IMG/VR virus record: IMGVR_UViG_3300021513_000162
Coordinates: 1 to 28,978 of that record
Reading direction: 5' to 3' (one strand)
Length of the DNA stretch: 28,978 nucleotides
From: a virus
This document shows, one piece after another, positions 1 through 7,489 of this stretch. A model generated the notes under the pieces. It saw only the letters and a list, made by a program, of their open reading frames with translations, did no database searches and had not been told where the DNA came from. The position numbers and the translations under genes were made by a program. The stretch's first letter is position 1; each line of letters opens with the position of its first letter.

Positions 1-540
1 ATGCGTTTCTTAAAAGAAAAGAAAGTAATTTTAAATGCGAGTCGTTTATATCTGAATGGTAAAAAAAAGAAAGTATTAAAAATGAATATTATTTCAACAC
101 AACATACATTATCTACAAAGTCTTTAGAGATATTTATATCTGGATGTTTACCTCCTCATTGTAAAGGGTGCTGTAATCCAGAACTTTGGGAGTTTGGTAA
201 GGATAATAATTATTTAGATGAATTTAAAAAAATTAAAACAAAGATAAAGGAATTTGATACTCTTATAGATAACGTAATTTTAGTAGGTGGGTCGCCATTA
301 GATCAAAATCATATAGAGCTTGTAGATTTATTACAAAAGTTAAGACTTTTAAATAAAAAAATATTTTTATTTACAAAATATGATTTTAGCAGGGTTCCAA
401 GCTATATTAAAATTTTGTGTGATTATATAAAATGTGGAAGATATATCCCATCTTTAAAAACGGATAATAATATTCAATATGGAATAAAATTAGCAACTTC
501 AAATCAAAAAATATATAAAATAGATGATTTTTTTTATTAA
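1..540 (+). CDS. nrdG: Anaerobic ribonucleotide reductase activating protein (radical SAM), NrdG
   Basis: Radical-SAM activase that would install the glycyl radical on NrdD, encoded directly downstream. The iron-sulfur signature is visible as SGCLPPHCKGCCNPELW (residues 47-63 from base 1): cysteines C49, C54 and C57, then the NPELW tail typical of NrdG. The first spacing is CX4CX2C rather than the CX3CX2C of E. coli NrdG. A GGSPLDQ segment near residue 97 matches the GG(D/E)PL SAM-contact motif. Length (about 150-180 aa) fits the family. The start is uncertain: an ATG sits at base 1, so the frame could continue outside the window, and an internal ATG at 82 gives the usual short lead-in of about 20 residues before the first cysteine, but has no clear SD. 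Family assignment is confident; the start is not. Confidence 0.85.
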   Translation: MRFLKEKKVILNASRLYLNGKKKKVLKMNIISTQHTLSTKSLEIFISGCLPPHCKGCCNPELWEFGKDNNYLDEFKKIKTKIKEFDTLIDNVILVGGSPLDQNHIELVDLLQKLRLLNKKIFLFTKYDFSRVPSYIKILCDYIKCGRYIPSLKTDNNIQYGIKLATSNQKIYKIDDFFY

Positions 541-582
541 TATTTATAGAGCGTTTAGATGTTAACGTGAATTGCTGAATTA

Positions 583-612
583 AACGTAGTTTAAAAAAAA
601 ACTATAACCGTT
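583..612 (+). other. Hairpin in the nrdG-nrdD gap
   Basis: AACG-TAGTTT (583-592) pairs with AAACTA (599-604) and CGTT (609-612); the lower stem is separated by an unpaired TAAC on the 3' side. No T-tract follows, so this is not a typical intrinsic terminator. It lies about 20 nt upstream of the nrdD SD and could be an RNA-processing or translational element. It is AT-rich and may be fortuitous. Confidence 0.3.
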
Positions 613-644
613 GATTAGAGTGAATTATTTTGGAGTTAAACATT

Positions 645-3600
645 ATGAATATATTTTTTTCTTATGATAATGATTTTTGTGAATTGATGAGTTCTCTTGA
701 AAAAAAATATGGAAAAAAGTTGTTTGAACTAGATGGTATAGGAAAAAAACAATTAGATATAAACGATTTTAGTAAACAGTTTTTTACTAATAGAACTACA
801 ACTGCGGATGTTTCTATAGATGCCAATTCGAATATAACGCAGTCAGATATTATAACATATAATGTAGAATTACCAAAACCTTTTTTTAGATTAAATGCTT
901 ATTTTATTCTTTGGAAAAAATTAAAACAACTATATGGCCAAGAAGAGGCGAATAGAATAATAGAAATGCAGCTTAGTGGAGATGTTTATATTAATGATTT
1001 TCACGGATTACAGGCCCCGTATTGTTTTAATTATTCTACATATGATATAGCTTTGTTGGGACTTCCTTTTATAACAAAAATAAAAAGTATTCCTCCAAAA
1101 CATTTATATTCGTTTAAATCACAATTAGAACAGTTTGTTGTATATGCTTCAAATTCTACATTAGGGGCGTGTTTGTATAAAAATCAAGAACTTATAGTAA
1201 AAGAAAATAATATAATAAAAGTAATTAAAGTAAAAGATTTTGTATCTAAATATGATTTGAATAATAAGTTTGTTTTTAATTTACAAGAATGGGAAAACTC
1301 TGACAATATAAATAATGTAAAAATATGGGAAAATGGTAAATTTGTAGAACTAAAAAGAGTTTTTAGGCGAAGATATAATAGAAATATTTATAAGATAGAA
1401 ACACATTCTGGAAAGAAGTGTTTTGTTTCAGAAGATCATGTATTTAAAGTTTTATTTAGGGGAAGAGAATTAGAGATAAAAGCTAAAGATTTAAGGATAT
1501 ATGATACTGTATTTAATACTTTTATTTCAAAGTTGCCTATAGATAAAAACAGTTTTGATTATCAAATGGGACAATTTATAGGTATAGTAAATGGAGATGG
1601 TTATATAGGTAAGAAAGAAGTAATAAGTATTTCTATAAATTATAAAGAAAAATTTATAATTGATTTTTTAGATAACTTTTTATCTATATATTTTAATATG
1701 AAAGGAAAATTACTAAAAGGTAATAAATGTTATCAATATAATATATATTCAACTAAATTTAGAAATAAAATAATAAATATGTATTTTAAAGGAAGTATTA
1801 TAGGAAAAAATAAGTATGCATATGTTGATGAAGAATCTATTGAATTTAAACTTGGTTATATAGATGGTTTATTGGTGACTGATGGTAGTTATAAAGATGG
1901 TCATACATTGTCTTTGATTAGCGAGAAAACTATAGAAAATGTTATAAATATTTTATATAGTATTGGGTTTAAAAAATTAAATATTCACAAGTATGATGAT
2001 ATACGTACAAATACTCGTTGTACTAGTTATATAATTAAGATACCAGTTAAAATAAATGATTATCTAAATTTGACTTTGATAAAAAGAAAAAATGCTATAA
2101 AAAATAATAATAGTAATAAAACTAAAGAAATATTTTATACAGGGTTGCATGCTTATTATAATGCTAATAATAACAAAATAGCAAGGAATATAGTAACAAC
2201 AGGGAATATTACGCATAAACGAAAAAGTTTATATAGAAGTTTGACTACTGATGTAATAGTAAATATAGAGATTATCCCAAACGATGATGATTATGTTTAT
2301 GAAGTAGAGACAAGTACGCATTGGTATTCTGCGGGTGGTATTTTAACTCATAACTGTGGTCTTGCGGATGTGTTTATTACAACAAGTTACTATATAGATA
2401 AAATGATAAGAACGGGGGTAGATGCAAAATTTAAATTAAACAATGAAGAAGATGTTTGGACATATGTAAAAGAAAATATAGTATCTTTAATTTATACTTT
2501 AAATCAGCCATTTAGAGGTGGCCATCAGTGTGTAACAGAGGATACTGAAATTTTAACTGTTGGTGGTTTTAAAAAATATAACGAATTATCTGTAGGTGAA
2601 AATATTTATACTTGGAACAATGGTGTATTAAACATTCAACCAATTCAAAAATTAAATATTTATGACTATGATGGGATTATGCATGAATATAAAGGAAGAG
2701 ATACTATACAAATTGTTACACCAGGACATAATGTATTACATAAAAAAAACAATTCGTCAAAATATATATTAACAAAGTCTTCTAAGTTAGTGGATAAAAA
2801 AACACCGTTAAACTATCCAGTAGCAATGTTAGAAGATAACAGAAAAGATTATGACATTTCAGATAGTATGCTTCAACTTTTAACTTTTATTTTAACAGAT
2901 GGTATTTTAGATTTGGATAATACGCGCGGGGAACGAGGAAGAATACAAATATTTAAATCACCAAAACGATGGGGTAATAAACAACTTATAAATGTTTTAA
3001 ATAAAAATAATATAGTTTATACTGTGTCAGTTAGAAAGTCAAATTTTGGTGGAATAGTAAACGTTTATAATATATCAACGAATAGTTCTCAAAAATTATT
3101 AAAACTTATAAATAGAACAAAAAAAGAATTACCTAAATGGTTTTTTAAATTAAGCAGAAGACAAGCAAAAATAGTAATAGACACTTGGGCAAAACTAGGC
3201 GGTAATATAGGTGAAAATAATTATAATAGACAAAAATTACAATGTGATAATTATTTAATAGCAGATCAGATTCAACACCTTTGTTTTTTATCTGGGAAAG
3301 GAAGTAGTATAGAATCCCGTACAATATCTAATAATAAACAAGAAATAATATACGTAAAACCTTATAGTAGAACAAATAAAAGTGCTTCTATAAAAAATAA
3401 AATACACTATAAAGGTAAGGTGTTTTGTCCAACAACTGAAGATGGAGTAGTAGTATTTCGTAAGAATGGTAAAATATTTATTTCAGGAAATAGTGCATTT
3501 ACAAATATATCTATTTTTGATGATAATTTTTTAAATGAGTTAGTTCCAGAATATAAATTTATAAACGAAAAAGGAGAACAGGTTATTCCAAAGTTTGAAA

Positions 3601-4703
3601 CAGTTAAAAAAACACAAGAGATATTTTTAGATGTTATGAACGAAGAGCTTACTAGGACGCCTGTTACTTTTCCAGTTACTACAGCATGTATATCTGTTGA
3701 TGAAGATAATAATCCAAAAGACCAAAAGTTTATTAAAATGATAGCTGAAAAAAATAAACAATTTGGTTTTATTAATATCTACTGTGGGAAAACAAGTACT
3801 TTAAGTTCTTGCTGTAGACTCAGATCAGATGCTGATAATGAATACTTCAATGCTTTTGGTTCAGGTAGTGTGAAAATTGGTTCGCTTGGAGTTGTTACGA
3901 CAAACCTTCCAAGACTTGCTATTAAATCAAAAACAAAAGAAAAATTTTTAGAAAATTTAAGAGAATTAGTAATAGATGTTGCACGTATAAATAATGCTAA
4001 ACGTCATATAATAAAAAAACGAATAGAGGTTGGGGTTTCTCCTTTATATAGTTTAGGTTTTATGTCTATAGATAAACAGTATTCGACATTTGGTATTACT
4101 GGTTTGAACGAAGCGATAGAGCTGTTAGGGTATGATATATTAGAACAAGATGGACAACAGCTCGTATTGGATATGCTTGAAATAATTAATAAAACAAATG
4201 ATAAATTACAAAAACAGTATAATGCTCCACATAATTGTGAACAGGTACCGGCTGAAAATAGCGGAATAAAACTATCTAAAAAAGATAAATTACTTAAATA
4301 TACAGAAGATTCTTTATTTTATAGTAATCAGTTTATTCCACTTATTAAAAACGCAGATATGTTAGATAGAATAAAATTACAAGGAATGTTTGATTCTAAG
4401 TTCAGTGGCGGGGCTATTCTTCATTTAAACATAGAAGAACAAATAGTTGATACACAAAAAATAATTGATTTAATAAATATTTGTGCAAAAATGGGTGTGG
4501 TTTATTGGGCAGTTAATTATAATTTACAAATGTGTGAAGCTAATCATATGTCTGTAGGTGCGAATGGAAAATGTCCTGTTTGTGGTAAACCTATAAAGGA
4601 AAATTTTACAAGGGTGGTTGGATTTCTTACTAATATTAAAAATTGGAATTCAGTGAGAAGAAATGTAGATTATCCAAATAGGCAGTTTTATAAAAATATA
4701 TAA
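645..4703 (+). CDS. nrdD: Anaerobic ribonucleoside-triphosphate reductase NrdD, precursor with two inteins
   Basis: Class III ribonucleotide reductase, making dNTPs from NTPs under anoxia with NrdG. The 1352-aa precursor contains two inteins (1170-2354 and 2529-3491); joining the exteins gives about 636 aa, a normal NrdD length. Extein landmarks: an N-terminal APYC cysteine region before intein 1, RGGHQ|SAFTN around intein 2 (NrdD consensus GGQSPFTN), a CCRLR active-site segment, and a C-terminal zinc module with C-x3-H then CPVCG. The glycyl-radical motif RVVGFL has its Gly at nt 4620-4622, followed by WNSVRR. No N-terminal ATP-cone is apparent, so allosteric activity control may be absent. 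Start: ATG 645 is chosen over an upstream in-frame TTG at 630 because GGAG at 632-635 lies 9 nt before it. It follows nrdG by 104 nt. Confidence 0.93.
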   Translation: MNIFFSYDNDFCELMSSLEKKYGKKLFELDGIGKKQLDINDFSKQFFTNRTTTADVSIDANSNITQSDIITYNVELPKPFFRLNAYFILWKKLKQLYGQEEANRIIEMQLSGDVYINDFHGLQAPYCFNYSTYDIALLGLPFITKIKSIPPKHLYSFKSQLEQFVVYASNSTLGACLYKNQELIVKENNIIKVIKVKDFVSKYDLNNKFVFNLQEWENSDNINNVKIWENGKFVELKRVFRRRYNRNIYKIETHSGKKCFVSEDHVFKVLFRGRELEIKAKDLRIYDTVFNTFISKLPIDKNSFDYQMGQFIGIVNGDGYIGKKEVISISINYKEKFIIDFLDNFLSIYFNMKGKLLKGNKCYQYNIYSTKFRNKIINMYFKGSIIGKNKYAYVDEESIEFKLGYIDGLLVTDGSYKDGHTLSLISEKTIENVINILYSIGFKKLNIHKYDDIRTNTRCTSYIIKIPVKINDYLNLTLIKRKNAIKNNNSNKTKEIFYTGLHAYYNANNNKIARNIVTTGNITHKRKSLYRSLTTDVIVNIEIIPNDDDYVYEVETSTHWYSAGGILTHNCGLADVFITTSYYIDKMIRTGVDAKFKLNNEEDVWTYVKENIVSLIYTLNQPFRGGHQCVTEDTEILTVGGFKKYNELSVGENIYTWNNGVLNIQPIQKLNIYDYDGIMHEYKGRDTIQIVTPGHNVLHKKNNSSKYILTKSSKLVDKKTPLNYPVAMLEDNRKDYDISDSMLQLLTFILTDGILDLDNTRGERGRIQIFKSPKRWGNKQLINVLNKNNIVYTVSVRKSNFGGIVNVYNISTNSSQKLLKLINRTKKELPKWFFKLSRRQAKIVIDTWAKLGGNIGENNYNRQKLQCDNYLIADQIQHLCFLSGKGSSIESRTISNNKQEIIYVKPYSRTNKSASIKNKIHYKGKVFCPTTEDGVVVFRKNGKIFISGNSAFTNISIFDDNFLNELVPEYKFINEKGEQVIPKFETVKKTQEIFLDVMNEELTRTPVTFPVTTACISVDEDNNPKDQKFIKMIAEKNKQFGFINIYCGKTSTLSSCCRLRSDADNEYFNAFGSGSVKIGSLGVVTTNLPRLAIKSKTKEKFLENLRELVIDVARINNAKRHIIKKRIEVGVSPLYSLGFMSIDKQYSTFGITGLNEAIELLGYDILEQDGQQLVLDMLEIINKTNDKLQKQYNAPHNCEQVPAENSGIKLSKKDKLLKYTEDSLFYSNQFIPLIKNADMLDRIKLQGMFDSKFSGGAILHLNIEEQIVDTQKIIDLINICAKMGVVYWAVNYNLQMCEANHMSVGANGKCPVCGKPIKENFTRVVGFLTNIKNWNSVRRNVDYPNRQFYKNI
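1170..2354 (+). mobile_element. Intein 1 of NrdD (LAGLIDADG type)
   Basis: A 395-aa in-frame insertion starting at Cys (nt 1170) and ending in THN before Cys+1 (nt 2355). Splicing block B is visible as an SEDH segment; block F/G as VETSTHWYSAGGILTHN. Two LAGLIDADG-like motifs lie inside: GIVNGDGYIG and IDGLLVTDGSY. Both keep the acidic residue, so the endonuclease may be active. Block A (CLYKNQELIV) is divergent but keeps Cys1. Splicing joins NSTLGA to CGLADVF in NrdD. Confidence 0.93.
2529..3491 (+). mobile_element. Intein 2 of NrdD (degenerate LAGLIDADG, GN/S junction)
   Basis: A 321-aa insertion from Cys1 (nt 2529, CVTEDTEILTVGGF) to FISGN before Ser+1 (nt 3492). Block B is VTPGHN. The penultimate residue is Gly, not the usual His, as in some phage inteins ending in a GN/S junction. 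The first LAGLIDADG-like motif FILTDGIL keeps Asp. The second region, WAKLGGNIG, has Gly where the catalytic Asp is expected, which suggests weakened nuclease activity. It interrupts the conserved NrdD motif RGGHQ|SAFTN. Confidence 0.93.
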
Positions 4704-4810
4704 GTTTTTGATATTGGCATAAATTTTGCATTAAATATATATATAAAATAGAAACATCTGTAATATTTTGTTAAGTGTTTTTTTTTGTAGATGCTCCTAT
4801 TATTTTAAAA

Positions 4811-4868
4811 AAAGGAGGGTGGTGCATTTATTAATATTGGATAATAAAATAGCACCCATTTTATAATT
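4811..4868 (+). promoter_or_regulatory. SD-hairpin-start leader, copy 1
   Basis: A strong SD (AAAGGAGG, 4811-4818) lies about 50 nt before the ATG at 4869. Between them is a hairpin: GGTGC (4821-4825) pairs with GCACC (4852-4856) and TTTATTA (4827-4833) with TAATAAA (4842-4848). Folding the hairpin leaves about 15 nt between GGAG and ATG. This is the most divergent of four copies (others at 16898, 21104 and 23044), but it keeps the stem. The bridging function is inferred. Confidence 0.75.
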
Positions 4869-5402
4869 ATGGATTTTAATGTAGATGATTTTGTTAAAGT
4901 AGATAGCTCTGTGATTGAAAAATATCATAAAAAATTGATAAAAAACTTTAATAAACGCGGGTGGGCTCTTTACAATGCCGGAGTACTTGAGGACAAGTCT
5001 TATCGTTTTTTATCTGAGAAAGAGTTAGAAGCTTGTGTTTCAGCGGGTAGTGAAAAGACATTCATTGATCCTGGGTTTATTTATTCTTTGCTTCCGTATG
5101 TTGAAGATGACTCAAATTGGCTTGTTGTGAGAAAAGCAATGGAAGAATGTGTTGCCTCTGGTCGTTATCCATTTTGGGTTGACCTTTATACTTATGAGGA
5201 AGAAGGACAACAATATGTAAAATCAAAAGGTGTGTATCTTATTGATTCTGTTGTTTTTTGTGAAGATAATACTTGGGAGTTTGTTATAGATTATGTTTTA
5301 ATGACGCAATTAGGGATTGTTACAGAAAATAATAATAATATATCTTTAGGTTTAATGCATGTATATAAAATTCTTAAACAAGTTATGAAAAGAGTTAGAT
5401 AG
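4869..5402 (+). CDS. Hypothetical protein (177 aa)
   Basis: I do not recognise this family. The protein is soluble-looking, acidic, has many aromatic residues and no membrane segment or signal peptide. A C-terminal amphipathic, basic tail (ILKQVMKRVR) is visible. It is translated from an ATG preceded by copy 1 of the SD-hairpin leader, the same device used for the portal and prohead-protease genes. That suggests it may be expressed with the morphogenesis genes. The next gene begins about 36 nt downstream, so the two probably share a transcript. Confidence 0.8.
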   Translation: MDFNVDDFVKVDSSVIEKYHKKLIKNFNKRGWALYNAGVLEDKSYRFLSEKELEACVSAGSEKTFIDPGFIYSLLPYVEDDSNWLVVRKAMEECVASGRYPFWVDLYTYEEEGQQYVKSKGVYLIDSVVFCEDNTWEFVIDYVLMTQLGIVTENNNNISLGLMHVYKILKQVMKRVR

Positions 5403-5437
5403 AGGATAATTAGCTGGAAAATATACGGAAATTTGTT

Positions 5438-5905
5438 GTGGTTTATGTAGGTTTTATATTAGCTTTTATAGCGTTATTTGGTATATCACTTTCGTCTGTG
5501 TTAGAGAAAGCTTTAATAAGTAATAGTTTGAATCCTATAGTTTTAGTTGCTGCTGTTAATTTAGTTAGCGGTGTTGCTTTATGTTCTGTTGTATGTTTAT
5601 TAAAATTTTTTAGTGTAGGTTTTTTAGGAAATATTAGTTTTAAACACAATTTTGACAGACTGTTATCAAATGATAATTTTTTGATATTTTTTTTAATATT
5701 GTGTTTAATATGTATGATGACGAGGGTGTGTATATTTTCTAGTTTAAAATTTATAACACCCTTTAAATTAAATGTAATTTTAGGCATGATGCCAGTTACT
5801 GTTTTATTGTTATCATCTTTTGTTAGGTTTGATGTTATAAGTATTAAAACTGTAGTTTCTCTTATATTATTTTTGCTTGCAGTTGCAATACAAATATTTT
5901 TATAA
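5438..5905 (+). CDS. Small membrane protein with five predicted helices, DMT/EamA-like
   Basis: A 155-aa very hydrophobic protein. Five membrane segments can be read at about residues 2-20, 31-56, 82-101, 108-128 and 135-155. The pattern of short helices and the SLKFITPF segment resemble half of an EamA/DMT (drug/metabolite) transporter or an EmrE-sized unit, but no diagnostic motif confirms this. The GTG at 5438 is the first canonical start after an in-frame stop; the SD is poor (GGAA at 5427-5430). A holin is an alternative, although five helices would be unusual. It lies between an unknown gene and a DUF1353 gene. Confidence 0.7.
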   Translation: MVYVGFILAFIALFGISLSSVLEKALISNSLNPIVLVAAVNLVSGVALCSVVCLLKFFSVGFLGNISFKHNFDRLLSNDNFLIFFLILCLICMMTRVCIFSSLKFITPFKLNVILGMMPVTVLLLSSFVRFDVISIKTVVSLILFLLAVAIQIFL

Positions 5906-5938
5906 TGTTTTTTTTTAATTTTTTGTAGGAGAAATGTT

Positions 5939-6436
5939 ATGGAGGAAGACAGATCAACTATATCCATGCCAATAATAACGCCGGTTAAATATTTAGCTGG
6001 AGGTTGTAATCCCTTTAAGCGGTTGTGGTATTGGATGACATATACACGGCATTGGCGTATTATGAGTGATTGGTATTATATATTACCTAATGGTGTTAAA
6101 GTAAAAATACCTTCTGGGTTTATTTTTGATGGGGCTAGTGTTCCTAGATTTTTTAGAAATTTATTGTCTCCAACCGGTATTTTATTTTTGGCGGCTATTT
6201 TACATGATTATGCATATAAATATGACAAACTTGTTGGTGTAAATGCTGATGGAACTTTATTTGATTATATGCCTAATGCTGGAAGGGCTTTTTGGGATAA
6301 AATTTTTAAAGAAGTTGCTGATGCTACAAATGGTATGATTTATATAAATAAAGTCGCTTGGTTTGTTTTACGTGTAGGGGGATTCGTGGCATGGAATCGG
6401 CATAGAAAGATTATCGAAATTTGTAGTAAAAATTAG
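5939..6436 (+). CDS. DUF1353-family phage protein
   Basis: A 165-aa protein with the DUF1353 core: IPSGFIFDGASVPR (57-70) followed by AAILHDYAY (85-93), including the conserved His-Asp pair. The biochemical role is not established; members are common in phage genomes, often near tail or lysis genes. The start ATG at 5939 is supported by AGGAG about 8 nt upstream. The C-terminal third is hydrophobic and aromatic and may associate with a membrane. It converges with the minus-strand ORF at 6443, only 6 nt away, with no visible terminator between them. Confidence 0.85.
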   Translation: MEEDRSTISMPIITPVKYLAGGCNPFKRLWYWMTYTRHWRIMSDWYYILPNGVKVKIPSGFIFDGASVPRFFRNLLSPTGILFLAAILHDYAYKYDKLVGVNADGTLFDYMPNAGRAFWDKIFKEVADATNGMIYINKVAWFVLRVGGFVAWNRHRKIIEICSKN

Positions 6437-6442
6437 AGTATT

Positions 6443-7390
6443 TTAGTCTTTGGAATATGTTATCCACAAAAGTTTACTTTGATTTCTTATAGGTATAAAT
6501 TTTGGTTCGGGGCTAAGTGAAAGTTTATAAGAAGTGCTAGATATTTTGTTTTTAGTTACTTTTGAAGAACCATAAGAAGATATAATTTTAGTTTCAAAAT
6601 AAGGCATATCACTACAATTAAGAGGATCGTATTGTTTTCTTGTCATCGGGTTTCTATATATTGCTGTTGTGTTAAAAAACTTATTAACTTTTATTGATAT
6701 TTCGTGTATATTGTCTACTATTTTTGCACTAGAGGTGGTTATTACTTGACTTGTTTTAGAAAAGGAAAGTTCTGACATAGCATTTAATAAATAATTTAAA
6801 TATAATTTATCAAAATTAAGAAATTTTCTTGGGATGTGTTTATCTTTTCCCGATCTAAATTGTAATAAAAAATCGTATAAGTCTTTATTATAGGTATTAA
6901 GCAAGAGGCCTTTATTATTTATTGATATAAAATTTTTTATTTTTAATAGGTTTAATGTTTCTGCTATAATTTTTAGTTTATTTTTTTTGTTTTTGAATGA
7001 AGTAATATTTTTTTCTTTCAATTCCCCGCATTTAATAAAGTATCCTATTAGTTTTAAAATTAAACAGGTATCAAACATAGATTCTTTGTGTATTATTGGG
7101 TTTAATTTATAGCCAGAGTAATCATATTTTGGTAATGATAAAATGTTTGTGTTTTTAATATTTTTTACTTTTTTTATTTTTTTGTTTTTTGTAAGAAGCT
7201 TTGTTTCAGGAGATAGCGGTGAGTGGTTTATTATATAAACATGTTTTAATTTATTATTAGGTTTGATATTAAGAATAGTTGATAATATTAGCTTGTTGTT
7301 TACTATTCCATATATTTTTTGTCCAATGAATAAATTTTGAATAGTATTCCAACCGTTATCAGTTAATATATATGAGTGTTTTAGTATCAT
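6443..7390 (-). CDS. Free-standing intein-derived LAGLIDADG-like ORF (probably degenerate)
   Basis: A 315-aa basic, Lys/Asn/Ile-rich protein on the opposite strand from its neighbours. The N-terminus (YILTDNGWNTIQNLFIGQ, residues 7-24) reads like an intein block A to early Hint segment but without the leading Cys. INHSPLSPETK resembles block B. IGYFIKCGEL and NAMSELSF fall where the two LAGLIDADG motifs should be, with the catalytic acid or glycine altered. The C-terminus (FIPIRNQSKLLWITY) resembles the end of a Hint domain but lacks the terminal Asn and nucleophile. It therefore looks like a stand-alone homing ORF descended from an intein. No strong SD precedes the ATG. The family call is fairly sure; loss of activity is inferred. 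Confidence 0.72.
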   Translation of the reverse strand: MILKHSYILTDNGWNTIQNLFIGQKIYGIVNNKLILSTILNIKPNNKLKHVYIINHSPLSPETKLLTKNKKIKKVKNIKNTNILSLPKYDYSGYKLNPIIHKESMFDTCLILKLIGYFIKCGELKEKNITSFKNKKNKLKIIAETLNLLKIKNFISINNKGLLLNTYNKDLYDFLLQFRSGKDKHIPRKFLNFDKLYLNYLLNAMSELSFSKTSQVITTSSAKIVDNIHEISIKVNKFFNTTAIYRNPMTRKQYDPLNCSDMPYFETKIISSYGSSKVTKNKISSTSYKLSLSPEPKFIPIRNQSKLLWITYSKD

Positions 7391-7489
7391 TATATTTCTG
7401 TTTTTAGTATAGAAAGTTTAAATAATATAGATAATTGAAATTTTTTCGGCGGTTGTAAATAAATATTATAAAAAAGAGTGAGGGACATC

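Noticed and set aside
630-644. TTG at 630 as the nrdD start
   Set aside because: The GGAG at 632-635 lies inside it and fits ATG 645 with a 9-nt spacing.
4704-4810. A terminator after nrdD based on the T-run near 4777-4786
   Set aside because: No good stem directly precedes the Ts; the CATCT/AGATG pair spans too long a loop to be convincing.
5443-5967. A long minus-strand open frame opposite the membrane protein
   Set aside because: It mirrors the AT-rich membrane-protein gene, has no SD, and its composition is a reverse-complement shadow; the plus-strand frame gives coherent membrane helices.
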